Below, piece after piece: positions 8,861 through 17,981 of a stretch of 64,000 bases of DNA. Under the pieces are notes generated by a model. That model had not been told where the DNA came from and did not search any database. It was given only the letters and a program-made list of their open reading frames with translations. Position 1 is the stretch's first letter. Each line of letters starts with the position of its first letter. This DNA comes from Paludibaculum fermentans (GTDB lineage: Bacteria > Acidobacteriota > Terriglobia > Bryobacterales > Bryobacteraceae). Location: assembly GCF_015277775.1 (NCBI RefSeq), contig NZ_CP063849.1:1364001-1428000 (forward strand). The letters run 5' to 3'. The position numbers and the translations under genes were made by a program.

Positions 8861-11800
8861 ATGTCGCGCTTATTGACTATCCTTTTCCTCTGCGCCGCCG
8901 CGCGCCCCATGTTCGCTACCGGGAAGCCGTTTGCTCTCGGCTCCGTGCGCTTCGAAGAAAACCGGGGACAGGCGGAGTCCGCCGTGCGCTACCTGGCTCG
9001 CGCCCGCGGTCAGCAGGTCTTCTTTACGGACACGGGTGTGGTGTTCTCGCCGCCGTCGGGTCCGGCGATTCGGATGACCTTCGCCGGCTCGAGCCGGCCG
9101 GAGTGGGTCGCGGACGGTCCGTCCAGCGATTCCATCTCATACTACGTCGGCAGCGACCCGCGGAAGTGGGTAAAGGCCGCCCCGGTGTACAACCGCATCA
9201 CCTGGCGTGGCGTGTACCCCGGCGTCGACGTGACGTTCTATGGCGACGGCGACCGCCTGGAATACGATCTGGTGCTGGCGCCCGGAGCGGATCCCGCCCG
9301 GGTACGCCTCCAGTTTGCGTCGCCCGCGCGTGTCAGCGGCAATGCGGACGGAGTCCTGGAGATTTCCGAGGGCGGTACCAGGATCCACCAGCGGGTGCCC
9401 GCCATCTATCAGGAAACTGCTTCGGGTGACCGCCGCAGAATAGCGGGGGATTTCCAGACCTCAGGCTCGAACGCCGCCGCGCTCAAAGTGGCCGCCTACG
9501 ACCCCGCCAGACGCCTGGTGGTCGACCCCGTCATCGAAATGGCCACTTACCTCGGCGGCGAGAACGACGATGAAATTGTCGCGGTGGCCGAGGGCTTCGT
9601 CGCGGGTAACACACGGTCCATCGCCTTTCCCGCAAACCAGCCGACGCGGCGTGGAGGCCGCGACGTCTTCATAAGGGGAACGAGCCAGTACATCTCTAGC
9701 CAGAATTCCCGGATGTTCTTCTACGGCACGCTAATTTTTGGCGGTTCAGGAGACGATGAACTGGCAGGCATTGCCCTGGAAACCACTCTGGGCTACGTCA
9801 GCCTCGCCGGAACCACCACCTCGCAGGACCTTCCCGCTACCGGCACCTCCAAATACAATGGCGGCGCCAGCGATGGTTTCCTGGCGACTTTGATGGTATC
9901 CCAGGGCTATGCGTCTCTCAACTATACCCAGTACATCGGCGGTTCAGGAGAAGACAGGGTCACAGCGTTCAGCGGACGCGAATACACGCACGCCATGGCG
10001 GGCGTGACCGACAGTCCGGACTTCGTTGTCGTCGGAGATGTCCCCCAAAAGTCCCCCGGCGGTGGCAGGGATGCCTTTTACGGCATTGTCAGCCCGCTCT
10101 CCGGCTCCAGATACTACGGCTATCTCGGCGGCTCGGGCGACGACGCCGCGTATGCCGTCGCCGTCCGGTCGAACTATTCTGTGTGGATCGGCGGGGAGAC
10201 GCGCTCCCGCGATTTCCCCTTTGCCGCCGCCTCCGGACTGGCCGGGCCTTCCGACGGCTTTTTGGCGGAGATCAATTTGCCGCTGGTTTATACCGCCGCG
10301 CCAGTGATCACCGTGGCCAGTTACCGGGTTGGCGGCAACGGAGCGGATAGCGTTCGGGCGATAGCGACGCCGCCCTCCATATTGAGCACAGACCCCAACA
10401 GCCCCTCGGCACTCCGGCCCTTCACGCTGATCGACATCGGTTTCGCGGGTACCACGACTTCCACTGACCTGCCGGTTCGCAACGCCGCCTTTTCCCAATT
10501 TGCGGGCGAGACCGATAGCTTCGCCGGCATGTGGAATCTGACTGCTGCGGAGCCCCGATGGCTAACTTATCTGGGCGGCTCGGGCGTCGATGAGGTCACC
10601 GCCCTCACCATGGATTGGGCCGGTGATCTCTATGCCGGGGGCTGGACACGCAGCGCCGACCTTCCGGTCACGCACGCGCTGCAACCCGCCAGCGCGGGTG
10701 GAGAGGAGGGCATGTTCGCCGTCTTTGACGGCGCCGGAGTATTGCATCACCTCACGTATTTCGGCGGGTCCGGCGACGACCGCATCCGGGATGTGCGACC
10801 TGTTTATGGCACGAATGGCACGCTGGCGCGCGTGGCCGGATCCACCACCTCCACCGATCTGCCGCAGCGCGGGCCTGTGCAGGATCGTGGCGGGCAGGCT
10901 GAAGGATTCTGGGCCGACATCGGCACGGACTTCACGGTTGGCCCCTCGGAACTGATTCTTGCCAAGGATGGACTCATCCCATTCAGCGTAAGGCCAGGCC
11001 GATCGCTGTTCCGCAATCCGGTCACCTACCGGTCCTCCGACCCTTCGCGTGTTCGGCTCGTATACCTGGGCCGCAGTTTCGACGAGGTTACTGCTCCTCC
11101 GGAAGATAACATCGCCATCGAGGCGCTGACCGATTCCGGCGATGCCACCATCACCATTGCGGCCCCGGGTTTCACGACGAAAACAATCCTGGTGAGGCTA
11201 TACCCCGGCGTGTTTGTGCCGGCCTTCTCATCGTCTACTCCGATTTCGACGTGGGCTTCGCCGACCAGCCTCTATGCCGTGTACCGCGCCATGGACCCGG
11301 CGACCGGACAACTGATCGGGGTCACTAACCTGGCCATTCGCGCCGGGGGCCCACAGCCGGTGCTGAACTGGTCGGTCTCCGACCCCTCCGTGTTTGAGAT
11401 CGTCAACAATGGTGGATCCCTTCAGTTGCGTGTTCTGAAGGCGGGCGACGCCACCGTGAGGTTGACGGTGGATGGCTTCACCGTCCTTCAGTCGGACACA
11501 ACGATCACCGCCGCCGTCCCGCGGCCCATGACATCCAATCTGGATCTCCGCCTGGGCCGGAACCTCTACATAGATATTCCCGTCACCTTCGGAGTGAACG
11601 GCCGTCCTGTGACTTCGGGCTATCGTGGCACGCTCACCGCGCGCAGTTCGGATCCGGGCCGTCTGCTGCTCTCCCTTGCGGGCGACCAGCCTGGAGCCGA
11701 GAGCGTCACATTGTCGATGTCCGGCTATCAGCCGGTCATCTATGCGCAGGCCCTTGCCGGCGAAGGCGCCGTACAGATCCTCCTTACTTCGAGCGAGTCG

Positions 11801-14659
11801 GAGGGCGAGACGCCCATCACAGTAACGCTGGAGCCGGCCGTGGTCGCGTGGGGCGTGCTTCGTTACATCCCGACGGGGGGGGCCGTTGTCGACCCGGCCG
11901 TTTCGTTGACTGCGGGAGCACAAACCACGCAGTTGACGCTCTGGCTCCAGGGCCAATCGGGCAGCACGGCCAGCGGCTATCGCACCGGTGCGCCGCCCGT
12001 GATGCTGAAGCTGTCGAACTCCGATCCGAAGGTCGTGGAACTCAACCGGTTGAGCCGGCCCGTGAATGCAACCGACGCGTCCTACACCCTGTTCGGGCTC
12101 GCCGCTGGCACCGCGGAATTGACGCTCACGACTTCCAGCGACGACTTGCGGCCCGTAAACGACTCCGTACACGTCGAAGTGGCCGCGCCCAGGTCGGCGG
12201 CCCTGCAGGCCAATCTGCCTGCGACCTTGTACGTCGGCAAGGACTTGCAGGTCGCGGTCACATTCCGTTATTTGGAGCCACAACAGGTGATCGAGGTCAT
12301 TTCCAGCGATGCGGGCGCCGTGCTGCTCTCTCCCTCCGCGCTCATTGCGGGATCCGCTCAGCTGTCGCTAGGGCCCAAACAGAACAACTCCGATGAGTAC
12401 ACCTTCCAGGTGCAGGCACTCAAGAGCGACGGAGAGACCCGCGTGCGGCTGCGCTTCCCCACGGGAGAGGAACGCGAGATCCGGGTGGTCCTGCTGCCAT
12501 CGGGCGCCGGCTTCTACGGAACTGCCAGCAGTTCGGCCAGCCAGGGCTTCGATCGCTCGATGCGTGTGACCGCATGGGCGTTGGATCGCCAGACCGGAAT
12601 CGGCATTCTCACCCAAACACCACAACCAGGGTTCCGGATCGCGGTGAATCTCCGCGGCGAAGGCGGTCCTGTCCGTCTCTCTCCCGGCAGCGTCACATTA
12701 ACGTCCGAGGCTGCCGAAGCCTCGTTCAATTACACCCTGCCGCCGGCCGGCCAGGACGCCACCTTGATCGTCGAATCCGACGCGGAAGGCGCCGTCTCGC
12801 CGGTCACCTCCACGATGCGGGTCCACCCGGCGGCGGCGGCATTCTCGACGGCTACGATGCTGCTGGCCCGCAATGAACTTCGCGAGTTCAACATCGCTTC
12901 AATCACGAGTATGCCCGCCCTCACCGCGACCAGCAGTGACCCGGCCCGCGTGCTGCTCAGCACGACCCCCTCCACTCCAGCCTCGCAATCGCTGGAGCTC
13001 TCCACTCCCGCCTCCAGGCTCTACATTCATGCGCTGGCCGAGTCGGGCACTGCTTCGGTCTTCTTGAAGTCCGGGGGAGTGACCGTCCTCGAACTCCAGA
13101 TCGCGCTACAACCCCTGTTCTTGAACCTGACCTACTCCAATGTGCTCACCCAGGGTGGAATTGCGGACTATACGTTCTCGTTGAACGCGTCTGGGCTCCG
13201 CCCGAACATCGGACCCTATCGCTTCAACGTCCAATCGTCCAACCCCGCCGTGGCCACAGTGGATCCGTCCGCGTTCGAACTGGTCGCGGCAAATGGCCGT
13301 CTCAGTGCTGTCCTGCGGCTCACGGGCATTGCCCGGGGGACCACCAAACTGGTCTTCGACGGTCCTCCGGAGATCATCGCGAATCCGGTCTCTGTGACAG
13401 TCAGCGGATCGCCTCAGCAGACGATTCCCAGCTATGCGCTCGGCCGGAATCTGCAGGGTGCTGTGCAACTCGACCTCGGCGCGAATTTCAGCAATCCCAA
13501 TGGAACGATCGTCAAGCTCACCAGTTCGGAACCGGGCCGGCTGCTGCTATCGCGCTCCGTCTCGACCGTAGGGACGGCGTCGGTAAGTGTCGCCGTGCCG
13601 GCGGGACAGCACCAGACCCAACTGATTTACTTCCAGGCCATCGAGGTAGGCGACGCGGTCGTCCAGTGGACCTCGAACGACGTCACCCTCCCTGCGGCCA
13701 ACATCCAGATCGCCCGCTCCTGGGTGAGTTGTGCCCCGCAGGGGGCCCTCGTGGCAGGCAGCACCACGTCCACTCAGTGCAGCATTCTCTCCGCCACGGC
13801 CCCGCCGAACTACCTCCAGCAACTCGCGCCCCGCCCCGGTCTGGACGATCTCACCCTGGGCCTGGAAAGCAGCGCTCCGGATATCTTCACGGTGACGCCG
13901 CCGAGCGTATCCCTGCAGTCGGGCGGCGCCCAGGTAACGCTGCGTGGCGTCGCGCCAGGTTCCGCCGAATTGCGGCTCACCCCGCCTGCCGCCTTCGGGC
14001 CCTCGCCCGATGGCTCGGAAACCCTGGCGGTCAACGTCAAGGCGCCCCGTCTGGCGACCAGCGGCGCGACGGAAACCATCCTGGGCAAGGACACGCAGGC
14101 CACTTACCGGATCTACGTCCCAGCCGGCGTGACGGTCACCGCCGCCTCGCAGGATGCCGCGCTCCTGCTGGTCAGCGCGGACGCCAAGGCGCCGGGCGCC
14201 GCCACCGCGACGGCCGTTTCCAACGGAGAGGGTGTTGACCTGACCCTCCAGGCTCTGGCGGGCAGCGGCACCGCGGAGGTTGTCTTCACCGCACCCGGCT
14301 ATGAGGAACTCCGCGTAGCGGTCAGGCTGCGGGCCGCCCAACTGTACTGGACGAGTCTGCCCTATTCTGGAACACCAATCTCCGTGAAGATTGGAACCTC
14401 GGCCCTGCTGACGCTGGGCATGCGTTCCACGGACTATGCGGCAATCCCGCGAGCCGGCTCGAACACAGTCGTAGACGTGCTCATGGACCGTGCGGGCATT
14501 GTGACGCTGAACCCGGCCCAAGTGGTGTTCAGCGGCCCGGGATCCCGAGGGGAAGTGAACATCCAGGGCGTCGCCCCAGGCAGCGTGGTCCTGCGAATCT
14601 CGCCCCCGCAAGGCTTCACCGCCTCCGCCACCCCGGCCTTGGTGACGGTAGGGCCCTGA
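8861..14659 (+). CDS. Giant secreted SBBP-propeller protein with six alternating Ig-like A/B module pairs (paralog 2)
   Basis: 1932 residues, probably co-transcribed with and duplicated from the preceding gene. It has a signal peptide (LLTILFLCAAARPMFA) and the pre-SBBP domain (FEENRGQAESAVRYLARARG; WRGVYPGVDVTFYGDG; LVVDPVIEMATYLGG). Propeller blades with YIGGSGEDRV, YLGGSGDDAAYAV and FGGSGDDRIRDV cover about 230-690. Residues 691-1932 form six A/B module pairs of about 207 aa: A modules begin LDLRLGRNL, TLYVGKDLQ or YALGRNLQ, carry SSDPGRLLLS and end with QALAGEGAVQI; B modules carry SSNPAVATVDPS or SSAPDIFTVTPPS and GVAPGSAELRLTPP. The protein ends directly after a B module, with no anchor. 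Same architecture and pair count as paralog 1 despite substantial divergence. Confidence 0.9.
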   Translation: MSRLLTILFLCAAARPMFATGKPFALGSVRFEENRGQAESAVRYLARARGQQVFFTDTGVVFSPPSGPAIRMTFAGSSRPEWVADGPSSDSISYYVGSDPRKWVKAAPVYNRITWRGVYPGVDVTFYGDGDRLEYDLVLAPGADPARVRLQFASPARVSGNADGVLEISEGGTRIHQRVPAIYQETASGDRRRIAGDFQTSGSNAAALKVAAYDPARRLVVDPVIEMATYLGGENDDEIVAVAEGFVAGNTRSIAFPANQPTRRGGRDVFIRGTSQYISSQNSRMFFYGTLIFGGSGDDELAGIALETTLGYVSLAGTTTSQDLPATGTSKYNGGASDGFLATLMVSQGYASLNYTQYIGGSGEDRVTAFSGREYTHAMAGVTDSPDFVVVGDVPQKSPGGGRDAFYGIVSPLSGSRYYGYLGGSGDDAAYAVAVRSNYSVWIGGETRSRDFPFAAASGLAGPSDGFLAEINLPLVYTAAPVITVASYRVGGNGADSVRAIATPPSILSTDPNSPSALRPFTLIDIGFAGTTTSTDLPVRNAAFSQFAGETDSFAGMWNLTAAEPRWLTYLGGSGVDEVTALTMDWAGDLYAGGWTRSADLPVTHALQPASAGGEEGMFAVFDGAGVLHHLTYFGGSGDDRIRDVRPVYGTNGTLARVAGSTTSTDLPQRGPVQDRGGQAEGFWADIGTDFTVGPSELILAKDGLIPFSVRPGRSLFRNPVTYRSSDPSRVRLVYLGRSFDEVTAPPEDNIAIEALTDSGDATITIAAPGFTTKTILVRLYPGVFVPAFSSSTPISTWASPTSLYAVYRAMDPATGQLIGVTNLAIRAGGPQPVLNWSVSDPSVFEIVNNGGSLQLRVLKAGDATVRLTVDGFTVLQSDTTITAAVPRPMTSNLDLRLGRNLYIDIPVTFGVNGRPVTSGYRGTLTARSSDPGRLLLSLAGDQPGAESVTLSMSGYQPVIYAQALAGEGAVQILLTSSESEGETPITVTLEPAVVAWGVLRYIPTGGAVVDPAVSLTAGAQTTQLTLWLQGQSGSTASGYRTGAPPVMLKLSNSDPKVVELNRLSRPVNATDASYTLFGLAAGTAELTLTTSSDDLRPVNDSVHVEVAAPRSAALQANLPATLYVGKDLQVAVTFRYLEPQQVIEVISSDAGAVLLSPSALIAGSAQLSLGPKQNNSDEYTFQVQALKSDGETRVRLRFPTGEEREIRVVLLPSGAGFYGTASSSASQGFDRSMRVTAWALDRQTGIGILTQTPQPGFRIAVNLRGEGGPVRLSPGSVTLTSEAAEASFNYTLPPAGQDATLIVESDAEGAVSPVTSTMRVHPAAAAFSTATMLLARNELREFNIASITSMPALTATSSDPARVLLSTTPSTPASQSLELSTPASRLYIHALAESGTASVFLKSGGVTVLELQIALQPLFLNLTYSNVLTQGGIADYTFSLNASGLRPNIGPYRFNVQSSNPAVATVDPSAFELVAANGRLSAVLRLTGIARGTTKLVFDGPPEIIANPVSVTVSGSPQQTIPSYALGRNLQGAVQLDLGANFSNPNGTIVKLTSSEPGRLLLSRSVSTVGTASVSVAVPAGQHQTQLIYFQAIEVGDAVVQWTSNDVTLPAANIQIARSWVSCAPQGALVAGSTTSTQCSILSATAPPNYLQQLAPRPGLDDLTLGLESSAPDIFTVTPPSVSLQSGGAQVTLRGVAPGSAELRLTPPAAFGPSPDGSETLAVNVKAPRLATSGATETILGKDTQATYRIYVPAGVTVTAASQDAALLLVSADAKAPGAATATAVSNGEGVDLTLQALAGSGTAEVVFTAPGYEELRVAVRLRAAQLYWTSLPYSGTPISVKIGTSALLTLGMRSTDYAAIPRAGSNTVVDVLMDRAGIVTLNPAQVVFSGPGSRGEVNIQGVAPGSVVLRISPPQGFTASATPALVTVGP

Positions 14660-14692
14660 GCATCACCAACCATACGCAGAGGCGGCCGCCCG

Positions 14693-15060
14693 ATGAGTCG
14701 CGGCCGTCCAGGCGGGAGAATCGTCCTATCAGCGGACGAGCCGCCCCGGCACCAAACCGGACCCGAAGCACCGCGCGAGCCGCCAGCGAGTCCCCCAAGA
14801 CCCGCCGGCCCGCCAAAGCGGACGAAGCCGCAACGAAACCCCGACCGTCAGGGAGGGCTCCCCACCACGCTGCGAACCGCGCCTGGCAAGGAGTCCCCGA
14901 TGGCCCTGCGGGCCGCCAAAGCGAGGGAAGCCGCTTTCGGAGCCGCGACTAAAAGGAGCGGGGAAGCAATGGCAAGCCTCCAATCAACCAGCGAAAAGGG
15001 CCGTACCCCAAGTCGCGCATCTTTCAACGGAGCGGGCCACGGCCGTGCAACAAGGCACGC
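14693..15060 (+). repeat. Cluster of dispersed GC-rich intergenic repeats
   Basis: Several degenerate copies of the same repeat family lie here: CCGACCGTCAGGGAGGG near 14840, CTGCGAACCGCG then CTGGCAAGGAG near 14870, and GCCGCCAAAGCGAGGGAAGCCGC then GGAGCCGCGACT near 14920-14955. Similar sequence occurs at 2565, 19100 and 20503. The stretch has no credible coding frame. Confidence 0.55.
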
Positions 15061-15246
15061 CCGTCCGGGAGTCCCTATGCCCCTGAACGCCGCCAAACTA
15101 GAGGAAGCCGCCCACACAACCCCAGTCCCGGAGTGCAGCGACGGGCTCCCCCCGTGTCGTAATTGGATTGCTCCCCACCCCTGACAACCACGCCGGGCAA
15201 GGGGCGGAACCGCCGGCCTCCGACTCCAGCCCAGTCCCCCGGAAAG

Positions 15247-15500
15247 GGGGCGGCCCCTTGTCCTCGAAGGCCTCACCCAAACCGGGCGGTGGAGTTGTCT
15301 ATCGGGGACTTACCCGGAGTCTCAGACCTTTGTTCTCGAAGGCATCACCCAAACATCAACCTTCTACAACAGCCAGGGTATGGGTTACCCGTCTCAATCC
15401 TATGTGCTCGAAGGCACAGACCAGAGCTGCTGGCCATCGGCTGGTGGATTCATCAGTGACTCAATCCTTTGTTCTTGAAGGCGCCGGCGCTTTCGGGCAA
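15247..15500 (+). pseudogene. Decayed gene fragment made of 72-bp (24-codon) tandem repeats
   Basis: Four copies of a T[TC]xT[GC]CTCGAAGG-like unit start their CTCGAAGG/CTTGAAGG at 15263, 15335, 15407 and 15474, spaced 72, 72 and 67 bp. In one frame the first three encode a 24-residue repeat: PLVLEGLTQT, SQTFVLEGITQT, SQSYVLEGTDQS. The 67-bp step shifts the frame, so the fourth copy (TQSFVLEGAG) is read in another frame and the original frame meets TGA at 15476. No start codon or RBS is seen in the repeat frame. A 24-aa period preserved at protein level points to a former repeat protein; its family is not recognised. Confidence 0.55.
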
Positions 15501-15851
15501 TTCCACTTCACCTGCTCTGCAGGTTCAAGTGAATCGGCACCTTCCCATCCACTTTCTCCCTACCCACAGGTTTCCGCCGTTCTTCCGCCGGATGCCCAGG
15601 GCCATCACCGCGGAACCCGCAATATCTTCCCTTTCAATTCATCGGTTTATCCGCGCCCACTCCAGAAATCGCCGCATCGGCATGCGACAATCCCTCTTCG
15701 ACCGGCACCAAACCAGGTCGTCGAGATCGGGCATCCCCTCCGGGCCCCCCGATCGCCTGCTCCTTGAAATCCGCATCGCCCCAGAGCCCTCGCCCGCGCT
15801 CCCGTTCCAATTCCAGCCGGAACCGGAGCGCGCACACGAAGGAATCACCAG
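15501..15851. other. Intergenic stretch without recognisable features
   Basis: Between the decayed repeats and the glycosidase remnant. Short open frames exist but show no recognisable protein; I see no promoter, terminator or RNA gene. Confidence 0.5.
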
Positions 15852-16316
15852 ATGGCCTACGAGGGACACCGGGCGATGTTCGAAGCCTTCGGGCGCAATA
15901 AGTACAAATCGACGGGAGTCATCCAGTGGATGCTGAACAACGCCTGGCCGTCGATGATCTGGCACTTGTATGACTGGTATCTGCGGCCGGGCGGCAGTTA
16001 CTTGGGGCCAAGAAGGGCTGTGAACCGTTGCACATCCAGTACAGTTACGACGATGGCTCGATTGTTGTCGTCAATTCGCTGTATCAGGGTTTGCGGGGCT
16101 GAAGGCAAAGGCCTGGGTCTACAACCTGGATATGACGGAGAAGTGGTCAAAGGTGGCGGTGGTGGACGCGGGGGCGGACAGGTCCACGCGGGTACTGACG
16201 CTGCCTGCCCTGGAGGGCTGTCCACAACCTACTTTGTGCGGCTGGCGCTGGAGGATGCCTCGGGCAAGACGGTCAGCACGAATTTCTATTGGCTGTCATA
16301 CGGCTTCCTCCGCTAA
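15852..16316 (+). pseudogene. Frameshifted C-terminal remnant of a GH2-type beta-mannosidase/glycosidase
   Basis: The start reads YEGHRAMFEAFGRNKY, STGVIQWMLNNAWPS and WHLYDWYLRPGGSY, a segment characteristic of the catalytic-to-C-terminal region of GH2 beta-mannosidase-like enzymes. The expected continuation is present but in other frames: KKGCEPLHIQYSYDDGS from about 16005, KAWVYNLDMTEKW from about 16096 after an in-frame TGA, and STTYFVRLALEDASGKTVST from about 16212, ending WLSYGFLR stop at 16316. That is three frameshifts in 465 bp. The N-terminal two thirds of the enzyme are missing upstream of about 15850. It is a dead fragment, not a functional CDS. Confidence 0.8.
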
Positions 16317-16459
16317 ATCGCGTCCCCCGAAATCCACCACTTTTGAGGGAACAAAGCCATTCTTGCAGGCCAGCCGGAAGCCCACCCGGCCCACCCAATC
16401 CACTCGCCGCGAGCGAACAAACCCATTCCATCGTCCGGCCCGCCCCCCTCAAACACAAA

Positions 16460-16491
16460 CAGCCGCCACGCACTCCCGTGCATGGCGGCTG
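16460..16491 (-). terminator. Stem-loop terminator downstream of the PhoPQ-related gene
   Basis: CAGCCGCCA (16460-16468) pairs perfectly with TGGCGGCTG (16483-16491) across a 14-nt loop. On the minus strand it is followed by GTTTGTGTTTG, a T-rich run, and lies 37 bp past the stop of the gene at 16528-17961. Confidence 0.5.
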
Positions 16492-16527
16492 CTCTCTCCG
16501 GCCCGGCCTTAACCCGGCCAGCGCGTC

Positions 16528-17961
16528 CTACTTCTTTCGCAACACCCCGCCCTTCGGCGTCTTCGGAGTCGGAGCAGGGAACGGATACACATCCGGCATC
16601 ACCTTCACCCCCGTCGTGAACTTCCATTCACTCCCGCCCGGCGTCGGGAACGTCAGCTCCAGAAACGAGGCCGAATACCCATGCTCCGGCTTCGCCAGCT
16701 TCACCACCCACTTGTTCGGACTCTCTTCCGCCACGTCTTTGCTCTTGTACGCCGGCCCAATCTGCTCCAGCCGGAAATCGCGCGCCTCGGGATTCGACGC
16801 ACTCCACAGCTTCACCGCGCTCGGCTTGTCCTTGCACGTCACCGTGATGATGCCGTCCTTCGAGATGGTCCAGTCGAACTCCGGCCGCTTCCAGCTCTTC
16901 ACAATCGATTCGTAATACGACGCCAGGCTCTGCGCCGCATCCGACCGCCGCGTCACCCCATGGTCCGTGTTCGGCACATACCGCAGGTACTTCTCGCCCT
17001 TCAGGTCATTCCAGTAGAACTGCGACGAGTCCACCACGAAGAACTGGTCGCCCGCCGAGTTCACAATGTACTTCGGCATCGTCATCCGGTCCCGGTACTC
17101 GTACGGCTCTTCAATCTCCAGCAGCTTCTTATACTGCTCCGTACCCTGCCACTCCATGATTCCGTGCTCGACGTAATCCTTCACCGCCGGCGCCCAGAAG
17201 CCGTACACCCGCCAGTGATGCGTGAACGACGCTTCCATGTTCAACATATCGATCACCACCGGCATCACCGCGATCACGCGCTTGTCCACCGCGCCCACCG
17301 TCCATGTCGTCCAGCCGCGCTTGCTGCCGCCCGTGATCACCCACCGGCCAACCTTCACCTTGCCGCCCGCCTCGCTCGCCAGGAACTCCTGCGTCGCGTC
17401 CATCGACTTCACGGCGCCCTTCGTCATCGGCAGCCGCAGCGGCCACTTTTCGTCGCCCGTCTCCAGGAACTTCTGCCACGTGAACGCAATAATCGCGTCC
17501 TCCGTCCGCCGCCGCGACTCGCCAAAGAAACTCAACGGCTGGTTCGGGATCATCTTCAGATCCACGGTCACTGACTGCGTCTTCGCCGCCATCCCCGCCA
17601 GGAACGCATCCTGCTTGTCCGGAGCCGCATTGTTGTTGCTCCCGCCCCCAATCGCCAGCAGCGCGATGTCGCTTTCCACCTTCTCCGGCTTGTACACCGT
17701 CACCCAGTGCTTCCACTCCGTCCTGTCCACTTCGGCAGTCGTAAGATAGTTCTGAGAAGTGACATTTAGGACGTAGGCGGTCACGCCTTGCCCCGGAATC
17801 GTCTTCACCAGCTCCCACTTGTAAGCGGGATCCGGCTTCGCGACATAACGGTCGAGAGCCGTCTCTTTCTTGGTCTGCGCGCACACAGACAGGCCCAAAA
17901 CGGTAAGCAGGGCTAAGGATTGAGTGATTCGGTTGTGATACATGGAACCCGCATAAATCAT
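16528..17961 (-). CDS. PhoPQ-activated pathogenicity-related protein (PqaA family), secreted alpha/beta hydrolase fold
   Basis: 477 residues as opened at 17961; the ATG at 17943 gives a cleaner signal peptide (MYHNRITQSLALLTVLGLSVCA) and is the likelier start. The family's signatures are present: LDRYVAKPDPAYKWEL near the N-terminus, IGGGSNNN, the ITGGSKRGWTTW nucleophile elbow (Ser in GGSKRG), MPVVIDMLNM and VNSAGDQFFVVDSSQFYW, followed by a C-terminal beta-rich region. The length matches complete family members. The substrate is not known for the family; in Salmonella it is PhoPQ-regulated, which need not hold here. It diverges from tdh with only about 20-38 bp between start codons, so promoters must overlap coding sequence. 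Confidence 0.9.
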   Translation of the reverse strand: MIYAGSMYHNRITQSLALLTVLGLSVCAQTKKETALDRYVAKPDPAYKWELVKTIPGQGVTAYVLNVTSQNYLTTAEVDRTEWKHWVTVYKPEKVESDIALLAIGGGSNNNAAPDKQDAFLAGMAAKTQSVTVDLKMIPNQPLSFFGESRRRTEDAIIAFTWQKFLETGDEKWPLRLPMTKGAVKSMDATQEFLASEAGGKVKVGRWVITGGSKRGWTTWTVGAVDKRVIAVMPVVIDMLNMEASFTHHWRVYGFWAPAVKDYVEHGIMEWQGTEQYKKLLEIEEPYEYRDRMTMPKYIVNSAGDQFFVVDSSQFYWNDLKGEKYLRYVPNTDHGVTRRSDAAQSLASYYESIVKSWKRPEFDWTISKDGIITVTCKDKPSAVKLWSASNPEARDFRLEQIGPAYKSKDVAEESPNKWVVKLAKPEHGYSASFLELTFPTPGGSEWKFTTGVKVMPDVYPFPAPTPKTPKGGVLRKK

Positions 17962-17981
17962 AACCGATATACTAGGTTCAA

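Noticed and set aside
15247-15500. CRISPR-like array
   Set aside because: Units are 72 bp apart with spacers that remain similar to one another and coding-like; there is no exact 24-37 bp repeat and no cas gene.
15168-15767. Possible 199-codon gene on the plus strand
   Set aside because: It crosses the 72-bp repeats in a frame that does not keep the repeat peptide, and has no RBS or recognisable domain.
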